Both the position numbers and the translations under genes were made by a program. Of a stretch of DNA of 12,363 nucleotides, positions 6,876 through 12,363 are shown in pieces. Within the stretch, counting starts at the first letter, position 1, and every line of letters starts with the position of its first letter. The notes under the pieces were generated by a model. The model ran no database searches and was not told where the DNA came from. It saw only the letters and a program-made list of their open reading frames with translations. The stretch is taken from positions 1 to 12,363 of the forward strand of contig JAEYVE010000230.1 of assembly GCA_023432025.1 (NCBI GenBank). The letters run 5' to 3'. This DNA is from Pseudomonadota bacterium (lineage in GTDB: Bacteria; Myxococcota_A; Polyangia; Polyangiales; Polyangiaceae).

Positions 6876-8240
6876 ATGAATCAACCCCAGTTCAGTTCAC
6901 GTGCGGGGCGCTTGTTTGCGGCGCTTGCTTTCTTGGGTCTCTCCGTCGCGGTGGCGTGCGGAGACGGAGCAGACGCAATCGAGGACAAGGGTTTGTGCAG
7001 CGGTCCCGATTGTGGCCCGCCGGTAGGCACGGATCCGTGCAGCGGCGCGCTCAAGGGCAAGTGTGGCGCTTCGTGCAGTGCCACGAAAGCTTGTGACGCG
7101 GGGCTCTACTGCGGAGGCGACGGCAAGTGTACGGCGCAGTGCTTGGCGGGTGAGCCGAATCAATGCGGCGCGGGAGCGCATTGCTCGTCGGACGGCCGCT
7201 GCGTTCTGGGTCCGGACCTCGGTGGCGGATTGGGCGGAGCCAGCAACGGAGGAGGCGGAGGTGACGCCGGAGCCGGCAATTGCATCGACGTCGACGTCGA
7301 CTTCACGCCGCAAACGCCGACCGTGATGCTCCTGGTCGATCGTTCGGGCAGCATGGGCTCCGATAGGCAGTTCGAGGACGCCCCCGCGTGGGATTGTCGT
7401 GAGCGCGACAATGCTTGGCGCTGGAACGTCGCCCGCTACGTGCTTTTGCACCCCACCGAAGGCGTGGTGAAGCCGCTCGAGGACAAGGTGCGTTTCGGTC
7501 AGGTGCTCTACAGCGCGAGAGAAACGCGCGAGATGTGCCCCACTCTGACGGGTGTCGTGACCCCCGCGCTGAATAACCACGACGCCATGTTGCAGGAGTT
7601 CCCCTGCAGCGACATCGACGACGACACGCCGACGCGCGAGTCGCTCGCGGCGGCCGTCGAGCAGCTCGCGGCCTTCGACGAGCCAGGGCCCAAGATCGTC
7701 GTGCTCGCGACGGACGGTGAGCCGGACTCTTGCCAGTACTACGATTGGGAACGGCAGTCGTCGTGGGAGGCCCAAGGCATTCGTGATCGGGAGCACTCCA
7801 ACGAAATTGGCGCCGAAATCAAGGCGAGTGTGGTCGCGGAGGCAGCCGCCGCGCGTGCGCAAGACATCACGGTGCACACCATTCACATCGCCGAGAACAA
7901 CGGCACCCTCTGGCAGCACATCCAGGACGTCGCCGAGGCCGGTGGCGGCCAGGCGTTCGCGGCGTACAGCGTCGAAGAGCTCAAGAGCGCGTTTCAAAAT
8001 ATCGTCGACGGCTCTCGGAGCTGCAAAATCGATCTGAGCGGGTCCATCCAGGCGGGCAAGGAAAACCAGGGTCGGGTCACGCTCGACGGCGACGTCCTCG
8101 AGCTCGACGACGAGGACGGCTGGCGGGTCAACGACTCGTCGCAGATCGAGCTCTTGGGAGAAGCCTGCGAAACCATCAAGGTTGGCGAGCACGTGTTGGA
8201 CATCAAGTTCCCCTGCGGAACGTTCTCGCCCATCAAGTAA
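6876..8240 (+). CDS. Secreted VWA-domain lipoprotein with Cys-rich stalk
   Basis: This protein has 454 residues. The start is ATG 6876 with CAGGA 5 nt upstream; an in-frame extension to 6741 has no such support and would bury the signal peptide. Residues 1-27 are a lipoprotein signal peptide (SSRAGRLF, then a hydrophobic run) ending SVAVAC with Cys28 as the lipidation site; Ala at -3 is acceptable but not the commonest. Residues 41-109 hold twelve Cys in short loops (EGF- or TNFR-like spacing), probably disulfide-bonded outside the cytoplasm. A Gly-rich linker (112-135) leads to a von Willebrand A domain with the MIDAS motif DRSGSMG (155-161), Thr251/Thr253 and LATDGEPD (277-284) with Asp280. 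Extra Cys pairs occur in the VWA domain and the C-terminal 75 residues. Such proteins bind metal and a protein ligand at the cell surface; the partner is unknown. It appears to be a single-gene unit closed by a terminator. Confidence 0.85.
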   Translation: MNQPQFSSRAGRLFAALAFLGLSVAVACGDGADAIEDKGLCSGPDCGPPVGTDPCSGALKGKCGASCSATKACDAGLYCGGDGKCTAQCLAGEPNQCGAGAHCSSDGRCVLGPDLGGGLGGASNGGGGGDAGAGNCIDVDVDFTPQTPTVMLLVDRSGSMGSDRQFEDAPAWDCRERDNAWRWNVARYVLLHPTEGVVKPLEDKVRFGQVLYSARETREMCPTLTGVVTPALNNHDAMLQEFPCSDIDDDTPTRESLAAAVEQLAAFDEPGPKIVVLATDGEPDSCQYYDWERQSSWEAQGIRDREHSNEIGAEIKASVVAEAAAARAQDITVHTIHIAENNGTLWQHIQDVAEAGGGQAFAAYSVEELKSAFQNIVDGSRSCKIDLSGSIQAGKENQGRVTLDGDVLELDDEDGWRVNDSSQIELLGEACETIKVGEHVLDIKFPCGTFSPIK

Positions 8241-8257
8241 AGCTCTGCTCTTCGTCT

Positions 8258-8296
8258 CGGCCCGCGCTGCATCGTTCGATCGGCGCGGGCCGTTTT
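8258..8296 (+). terminator. Intrinsic terminator after the VWA lipoprotein gene
   Basis: CGGCCCGCGC (8258-8267) and GCGCGGGCCG (8283-8292) are perfect 10-bp arms around a 15-nt loop, followed by TTTT. It begins 17 nt after the stop codon of the VWA gene and is the strongest terminator in the window. Confidence 0.88.
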
Positions 8297-8358
8297 CGTC
8301 CGGCTCTGGTAAATAGGGGCGTCCGCCGGGGGGCGGGCGCAGCCAAGGAGCGGAAACG

Positions 8359-8760
8359 ATGGTGGGGTTTTCTCCAGACGACGTGGTGAAGGCGCTCGAC
8401 GTGAAGGTCGAGCACGTGACGAGAGGGGACGCGGAGCGCATCGCGAAGAACGCGCCCGCCGTTCAAGCGGTCATCGAGGGCATTCCCTCCGAGCTCACGC
8501 GTTCCGTGAATCAAGCAACCTTGCTCTTCGAGCTCATTCGCGCGCACGTGGAGGAGGGAGACCAAACGCCCTTCGAGTCGGTCGCCCAGGCCGTCGGTGC
8601 GCTGCTCTACCTCTCGTCGCCCGTCGACTTGGTTCCGGACCACGTCGAGTACGGTTATCTGGACGACGCAGCCATCCTGGAGCTCGCCGTGCAACGGATT
8701 GCGCCAGAGCTGGAGCGATTTTGCCGGCGCAAGTCCTACGACCCAGCGCGTTATCTCTGA
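8359..8760 (+). CDS. DUF1232 (YkvA-like) small protein
   Basis: This is a 133-residue protein with the DUF1232 signature near the C-terminal half: ALLYLSSPVDLVPD (81-94) followed by GYLDDAAILELAV (99-111). The family motif (SPxDLIPD followed by GxxDD) is clear. Family members are small, mostly membrane-associated proteins of unknown biochemical function; here the hydrophobic part is short and broken by Pro and Asp, so membrane insertion is uncertain. The first 75 residues are soluble-looking and helical. The ATG at 8359 has a good AAGGAG 8 nt upstream. The gene lies after the strong terminator and 41 nt before the aminotransferase, so these two may share a transcript, although no functional tie is known. 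Confidence 0.82.
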   Translation: MVGFSPDDVVKALDVKVEHVTRGDAERIAKNAPAVQAVIEGIPSELTRSVNQATLLFELIRAHVEEGDQTPFESVAQAVGALLYLSSPVDLVPDHVEYGYLDDAAILELAVQRIAPELERFCRRKSYDPARYL

Positions 8761-8801
8761 GCCTCTCGGCGAGCGTCACAAGGGCTGTATAAGGGCGGGC
8801 C

Positions 8802-9953
8802 ATGCCCGTCCCGTTGCTCGATCTCGCCGCCCAGTTCGCGAGCATCCAATCCGACGTAGAAGCCGCCGTACTCGGCGTGCTTCGCGAGCAGAGCTTCATT
8901 TTGGGGCCTCGCGTGGAGCGCTTCGAGCGAGTGATCGCTCAGCGCTTGGGAGCGCCGCATGCGGTGGGCGTTTCCTCGGGGACGGACGCGCTCCTTCTGA
9001 GCTTGCTCGCCGAAGGGGTGGGTCCCGGGGACGAGGTGATCACGACGCCGTTTTCGTTCTTCGCGACCGCCGGCGCCATCGCGCGTGTGGGCGCGCGACC
9101 CGTGTTCGTCGACATCGAGCCCCACACGTTCAACATGAATCCCGCGCGCGTGGCGGGGGCGCTGGGGCCGCGCACGCGTGCGCTCTTGCCCGTGCACCTC
9201 TTCGGTCGCATGGCGCCCCTGGAGCCGCTCATTTCGCTCTCGCGTGAGCGCGGCTTGGTGCTCATCGAGGACGCCGCGCAGGCCATCGGTGCGACCTCCG
9301 AGAGCGGCGCGGCGGGTTGCTCGGGGGACTACGGTTGTTTCAGCTTTTTTCCGTCCAAGAACTTGGGCGCAGTCGGCGATGGGGGACTCGTGACTTGCGG
9401 CACGGAGGCGCGCGCCGCGCGGCTTCGTCGGCTGCGTGCGCACGGCGCTCCGCGCCCGCACGATCATCAGGAGCTGGGCGGCAACTTTCGGCTCGACGCG
9501 CTTCAAGCGGCGGTCTTGGAGGTCAAGCTCGAGAAGCTCGCCGGGTGGACGGAGGCGCGACGCGACAACGCGGCGCGCTATCGCAAGCTGTTCACCGACG
9601 CGGGCCTCGCGCATTTCACGGGCGCGGTCCCTCCGAGCGACGCGTGCCCCATCGTCTTACCGGAGGACACTCCGGGTCACGTCTACAACCAGTTCGTCGT
9701 TCGCGTCGCTCGCCGCGATCAGCTCGCGCGCTACCTTGCCGAGGCCCGCATTGGCTGCGCGGTTTACTACCCGAAGCCGCTGCATCTGCAGCCCGCGCTC
9801 GCCGCGTTGGGTCATCGGGCGGGCGACTTTCCCGAGAGCGAGCGCGCCGCCGGAGAGGTGTTGGCGCTGCCCATTTACCCGGAGCTCAACGACGCACAGG
9901 CGGAAGAGGTGGTGGATACCATTCGCCGCTTCTACTCGGCGAAATGCGCGTGA
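8802..9953 (+). CDS. DegT/DnrJ/EryC1/StrS-family PLP aminotransferase (nucleotide-sugar type)
   Basis: This 383-residue fold-type I PLP enzyme is of the kind that transaminates keto groups of nucleotide sugars. Visible landmarks are the N-terminal VPLLDLAAQFASI (3-15), VSSGTDALLLSL (57-68) for PLP phosphate binding, PFSFFATAGAI (83-93), VFVDIEP (101-107), EDAAQAIGA (156-164) with Asp157 and Gln160 facing the cofactor, FFPSKNLGAVGDGG (182-195) with the Schiff-base Lys186, and GGNFRLDALQAAVL (226-239). The GHVYNQFVVR segment (292-301) and VYYPKPLHLQ (321-330) are family features at the substrate side. It resembles 3-keto-sugar aminotransferases (QdtB/WbpE-like), but I cannot fix the sugar. An AAGGG lies about 7 nt before the ATG. 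No other sugar-nucleotide genes are next to it, so its pathway partners lie elsewhere. Confidence 0.9.
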   Translation: MPVPLLDLAAQFASIQSDVEAAVLGVLREQSFILGPRVERFERVIAQRLGAPHAVGVSSGTDALLLSLLAEGVGPGDEVITTPFSFFATAGAIARVGARPVFVDIEPHTFNMNPARVAGALGPRTRALLPVHLFGRMAPLEPLISLSRERGLVLIEDAAQAIGATSESGAAGCSGDYGCFSFFPSKNLGAVGDGGLVTCGTEARAARLRRLRAHGAPRPHDHQELGGNFRLDALQAAVLEVKLEKLAGWTEARRDNAARYRKLFTDAGLAHFTGAVPPSDACPIVLPEDTPGHVYNQFVVRVARRDQLARYLAEARIGCAVYYPKPLHLQPALAALGHRAGDFPESERAAGEVLALPIYPELNDAQAEEVVDTIRRFYSAKCA

Positions 9954-10068
9954 GCTCACGCCTCGGGCGCGGCAACCGAAGCGCGTAAGAGCTTCCACGT
10001 TGGGGAAACTTCAGCGGGACAACGGTTGCACCCAAGGAAACTCGCAAGAAACGGCCGGGTCGCGACGT

Positions 10069-10087
10069 TTCGCCTCCGTACGGCGAA
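10069..10087 (+). repeat. Short inverted repeat upstream of the second acyltransferase
   Basis: TTCGCC (10069-10074) and GGCGAA (10082-10087) are perfect 6-bp arms with a 7-nt loop. It directly abuts the first copy of the 12-nt direct repeat at 10088. No T-run follows, so a terminator for the aminotransferase is not supported; an operator or leader structure is possible. Confidence 0.3.
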
Positions 10088-10170
10088 TGCGCAGCTGAAC
10101 GGAAAAAGGCGCAGAAAAGAGGGTTGAGTGCCTGTGTTGTCTGCGCAGCTGAAATTGTGTGCTCAGTTGC
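10088..10170 (+). promoter_or_regulatory. Direct repeat and hairpin in the leader of the second acyltransferase gene
   Basis: TGCGCAGCTGAA occurs twice, at 10088-10099 and 10142-10153, with starts 54 bp apart. The second copy also pairs with a downstream segment: GCAGCTGA (10145-10152) against TCAGTTGC (10163-10170), an 8-bp stem with one G-T wobble and a 10-nt loop. All of this lies within about 110 nt upstream of ATG 10200. The spacing close to a whole number of helical turns fits two sites for one regulator. Function is inferred from repetition and location alone. Confidence 0.35.
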
Positions 10171-10199
10171 GTGGGGGATGAGGTAGATTCGCGGGTTGT

Positions 10200-11354
10200 A
10201 TGTCGCCCAGAATCTTGTATCTCGACGTAGCGCGAGGGCTCGGCTGTCTCTTGGTCGTTCTGGGGCACAATGACCTGGTTGCGGGGCAGCGCGGGGTCCC
10301 GTTCGCGGTGATCTTCTCGTTCCACGTTCCGCTGTTCTTCTTTCTCTCGGGCTTGTTCCTCAAAGTGGACCTTCCGCTCGGCGAGCTCGCGCGGAAGCGT
10401 GCGGATTCGCTTCTGAAGCCCTTCTTCGTCACGTTCTTGCTGCTCGCCATCGATGACGTGCTCCTGCAATCGAGAGTGGAGCCGCTCGAGTACCTGAAGG
10501 GTGTTCTCTACGCGAACGGGCTCACCATCCCGTGGACTCCCCTCTGGTTCCTTCCGCACCTGTGGCTCTTGTCGGTGGTCGCTTGGCTCGTGTGTCGCCG
10601 CACGCGCATCGACCAGTGGCCGCTGTTTCCGCAGTTGGTGGCGCTCTTCGGGGCCGTGGTGTTGGGCGCCTCGTTCGTGGAGGTGTTCTTGGACTTTCGC
10701 TTGCAGGTAGCCGACGCCGAGTGGGTCCTGCAGGGATTACCCTTCAGCATCGATCTGGTCCTGCTGAGCGGGGCGTACTTCGTTGCCGGGTACGTCATGC
10801 GCCAAGAGGTACGCGCTTCTCTGCGCTTCAAGCCGTGGGTCACGTTGCTCGTGGGGCTTCTGTTCATCGGGCTCCACACGGTCGATGAGGGCTTTACGAT
10901 GGACCTCAACTTGCGGCGCTACGACCACGCGGTCTTCTCGACGGTCGTTGCGGCGCTCGGCATTTACCTGACGATGTCCGCGGCTTGGTTGTTCGCCCAG
11001 TACACGCCAGGCGTGGCGCGCGTGTTGGCCTACGTGGGGTCGGGAAGCTTGTTCGTGCTGATTTTCCACCAGGTGCTTCAAGACAAGGCGTTTCGTTGGG
11101 TGAGCTCGCGCCTGCCGGAGGCGCGCGCTGCGGCGGCCTGTGCCTCTTTCGTTCTGGCGGTGCTGGCGCCGCTCGTGAGCTGGGAGGTCGTGAAGCGGGT
11201 GAAACCGCTCGCGCTCCTTTACCTGCCGGCGGGCGGCGCACACGCTTCCTCGATGCGTCCGTCGGGGATTCGCGAGACGGCGTCCGCGGCCAATGTCGAC
11301 GCAGCGGAGGCGTCTTCGGATGCACGAAAAAACTCGACGCGCGGCGCCGCCTGA
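10200..11354 (+). CDS. Membrane acyltransferase, acyltransferase-3 family (NolL/fucose 4-O-acetylase-like)
   Basis: This 384-residue polytopic membrane protein has about ten hydrophobic segments. The N-terminus YLDVARGLGCLLVVLGH (7-23) carries the family Asp9, Arg12 and the probable catalytic His23; FHVPLFFFLSG (41-51) and PLWFLPHLW (114-122) are typical of the sugar O-acetyltransferase branch (COG3594) and differ from the OafA-type protein at 1378. It lacks the WSLxxEExFY signature of that protein, so the two are not recent duplicates. The last 40 residues are a hydrophilic Ala/Ser-rich tail, likely cytoplasmic. The acceptor is probably a surface or secreted glycan but is not identifiable. 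The start ATG 10200 has no strong ribosome binding site (GAGG about 16 nt upstream). The gene stands alone behind a repeat-containing leader. Confidence 0.83.
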   Translation: MSPRILYLDVARGLGCLLVVLGHNDLVAGQRGVPFAVIFSFHVPLFFFLSGLFLKVDLPLGELARKRADSLLKPFFVTFLLLAIDDVLLQSRVEPLEYLKGVLYANGLTIPWTPLWFLPHLWLLSVVAWLVCRRTRIDQWPLFPQLVALFGAVVLGASFVEVFLDFRLQVADAEWVLQGLPFSIDLVLLSGAYFVAGYVMRQEVRASLRFKPWVTLLVGLLFIGLHTVDEGFTMDLNLRRYDHAVFSTVVAALGIYLTMSAAWLFAQYTPGVARVLAYVGSGSLFVLIFHQVLQDKAFRWVSSRLPEARAAAACASFVLAVLAPLVSWEVVKRVKPLALLYLPAGGAHASSMRPSGIRETASAANVDAAEASSDARKNSTRGAA

Positions 11355-11559
11355 GAAGGGTGCTCGGTCCGCTGCCGGGGAATCGGCGCGGGGGCAGGAC
11401 CGTGCTTCCACCCTCGGCGTACCGGCGGAGAGAGCCACCGCGAAGTCGTCTGCGCGGCAATGGAAGCGGATTTTCGGGGCGCTAGGTTTGGCGCGTGGGG
11501 GCGAGCCTGCGCTTGGTGCTATGGAGTTGGCGGATGGTCGACGTCCGGGTCCCGCGTAG
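11320..11559 (+). CDS. Possible small overlapping ORF, unrecognised
   Basis: A 79-codon frame starts with ATG 11320, preceded by GGAGG at 9 nt, overlaps the last 35 nt of the acyltransferase gene and ends 14 nt before a putative terminator. The product would be basic and low in hydrophobic residues (MHEKTRRAAPPEKGAR..., with QWKRIFGALGLARGG at 47-61). I recognise no domain. Its third codon positions are less G/C-biased than in the neighbouring genes, which argues against coding. It is recorded because the ribosome binding site and terminator placement are better than expected by chance. Confidence 0.18.
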   Translation: MHEKTRRAAPPEKGARSAAGESARGQDRASTLGVPAERATAKSSARQWKRIFGALGLARGGEPALGAMELADGRRPGPA

Positions 11560-11573
11560 CGCCACGCAGGAGG

Positions 11574-11611
11574 GCGGCGCGCCAGGCGAGCCCCTCCGCC
11601 GCTTTTGTTTT
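11574..11611 (+). terminator. Candidate intrinsic terminator upstream of gap
   Basis: GCGGCG (11574-11579) pairs with CGCCGC (11597-11602) around a 17-nt loop, followed by TTTTGTTTT. An alternative stem GGAGGG (11569-11574) with CCCTCC (11592-11597) overlaps it. It would end transcription from the acyltransferase, although 220 nt after that gene. The competing pairings and short stem lower confidence. Confidence 0.5.
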
Positions 11612-11641
11612 GGCGTCGTTCAAGTATAAGCGTTCGCCCGC

Positions 11642-11682
11642 GTTCCGAGGCTGCCTGGTCCGGGACGGTTCCGAGGGCAGCC
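11642..11682 (+). promoter_or_regulatory. Direct and inverted repeats in the gap leader
   Basis: GTTCCGAGG occurs at 11642-11650 and 11668-11676. Overlapping the ends of these copies, GGCTGCC (11649-11655) and GGCAGCC (11676-11682) are perfect 7-bp inverted arms with a 20-nt loop. The element is downstream of the TATAAG hexamer and 73 nt before the gap start, so it would be in the 5' untranslated RNA or a downstream operator. Known gap regulators bind such sites in other bacteria, but no specific match is claimed. Confidence 0.35.
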
Positions 11683-11755
11683 CACCAAATCGCTTCAGCA
11701 TCGAGCCTTCATTCGAAGAGCCCCACACTCGAAGACCACCACAAGGAAACGAACG

Positions 11756-12363
11756 ATGATCAAGGTCGGTATCAACGGTTTTGGCCGCATTGGCCGCATG
11801 GTGTTCCGCGCTGCGGCGCAGCGCAGCGATCTCGAGATCGTTGCCATCAACGATCTGCTCGACGTCGACTACCTCGCTTACATGCTGAAGTACGACTCGG
11901 TTCACGGTCGCTTCAAGGGCACGGTCGAGGTCCAGGACGGTCAGCTCGTCGTCAACGGCAAGAAGATCCGCTGCACGGCCGAGACCGATCCCTCCAAGCT
12001 CGCTTGGGGTGACGTCGGCGTGGACGTCGTCGTCGAGTCGACGGGCATCTTCCTCGACGGCCCCGGTGCGGAAAAGCACCTCGCCGCTGGCGCCAAGAAG
12101 GTCGTCATGAGCGCGCCTTCGAAGGACGAGACGCCCATGTTCGTGATGGGCGTGAACGACGACAGCTACGCGGGTCAGAAGATCGTGTCGAACGCTTCGT
12201 GCACGACCAACTGTCTGGCGCCCATCGCCAAGGTCCTTCACGACAACTTCGGCATCAAGCGCGGCCTCATGACCACGGTGCACGCCGCCACGGCGACGCA
12301 GAAGACCGTGGACGGCCCGTCCAAGAAGGACTGGCGCGGCGGTCGCGGCATCCTCGAGAACAT
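11756..12363 (+). CDS. gap: Glyceraldehyde-3-phosphate dehydrogenase, N-terminal 202 codons (cut by window edge)
   Basis: This is the glycolytic, NAD-dependent phosphorylating enzyme that oxidises glyceraldehyde 3-phosphate to 1,3-bisphosphoglycerate. The frame is open to the window end, so the protein (normally about 335 residues) is about 60% present. Visible are the Rossmann loop INGFGRIGR (6-14), Asp33 in AINDL, which favours NAD, ESTGIF (94-99), the active-site SNASCTTNCLAP (145-156) with catalytic Cys149, and TVHAATATQ (174-182) with His176. All key residues in this part are intact. The ATG at 11756 has AAGGA 8 nt upstream. The codon choice is strongly biased to C-ending codons, as expected for a highly expressed gene. 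Phosphoglycerate kinase often follows in bacteria, but that lies beyond the window. Confidence 0.97.
   Translation, partial: MIKVGINGFGRIGRMVFRAAAQRSDLEIVAINDLLDVDYLAYMLKYDSVHGRFKGTVEVQDGQLVVNGKKIRCTAETDPSKLAWGDVGVDVVVESTGIFLDGPGAEKHLAAGAKKVVMSAPSKDETPMFVMGVNDDSYAGQKIVSNASCTTNCLAPIAKVLHDNFGIKRGLMTTVHAATATQKTVDGPSKKDWRGGRGILEN

Larger units (their letters stand above)
11355..11755. other. Intergenic region between the second acyltransferase and gap
   Basis: About 400 nt without a convincing gene. The first 200 nt hold only the doubtful small frame described separately. From 11574 it contains a candidate terminator, a TATAAG hexamer (11625-11630) that could be the -10 of the gap promoter, and then the gap leader with direct and inverted repeats. 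The T-run of the terminator would sit at the -35 position of that promoter. Confidence 0.5.

Noticed and set aside
6897..8441. A 514-codon open frame on the minus strand opposite the VWA gene
   Set aside because: It is antisense to a gene with a signal peptide, MIDAS motif and terminator; the product is Arg-rich with no domain, a usual shadow of G/C-biased codons.
11519..12283. A 254-codon open frame on the minus strand opposite gap
   Set aside because: It covers the coding region of glyceraldehyde-3-phosphate dehydrogenase, which is certain; no domain is visible in the antisense product.
1..12363. Search by eye for tRNA, rRNA, CRISPR repeats, insertion sequences, phage or toxin-antitoxin genes
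   Set aside because: No cloverleaf, regularly spaced repeat, transposase motif or small paired toxin-antitoxin frames were recognised; manual reading could miss diverged examples.

Overview
The window looks like chromosomal DNA of a high-GC Gram-negative bacterium. The best guess is a myxobacterium (Myxococcota). This rests on two lipoproteins with Asp/Gly/Asn-rich stretches, one of them a Cys-rich von Willebrand A protein of a kind common there, together with the strong G/C third-position bias. No rRNA, tRNA or other taxonomic marker is present, so the assignment is inference. I see no mobile element, CRISPR array or phage gene.

Layout. (a) 1-115, minus: the N-terminus of a lipoprotein, cut by the window edge. 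(b) 234-2451, plus: a YheT-type alpha/beta hydrolase, then an OafA-type membrane acyltransferase. (c) 2462-3736, minus: a solitary methyltransferase with DPFCGSGT and TSPPY motifs, convergent with (b). (d) 3892-6526, minus: a compact unit of a MarR-family regulator, leuC and leuD, ending in an intrinsic terminator. A 14-bp palindrome lies just upstream of the regulator. (e) 6876-8240, plus: a secreted lipoprotein with a Cys-rich stalk and a VWA domain, followed by a strong terminator. (f) 8359-9953, plus: a small DUF1232 membrane protein and a DegT-family PLP sugar aminotransferase. (g) 10200-11354, plus: a second membrane acyltransferase of another subfamily, with a repeat-containing leader. 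(h) 11756-12363, plus: the first 202 codons of glyceraldehyde-3-phosphate dehydrogenase, behind a leader of about 120 nt with direct and inverted repeats.

How the genes may work together. LeuC and LeuD form isopropylmalate isomerase of leucine synthesis. The MarR gene is almost fused to leuC, since the leuC ribosome binding site lies inside the end of marR, so the regulator probably controls this operon through the palindrome. The two acyltransferases and the sugar aminotransferase suggest cell-surface glycan or lipid modification, but they are not in one tight operon. The gap gene is central metabolism.

Most of the window is ordinary housekeeping and envelope genes. I did not find a convincing new multi-gene system. 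The points most worth a second look are the marR-leuCD arrangement with its palindrome, the orphan methyltransferase, and the repeat-bearing leaders of the second acyltransferase and of gap.
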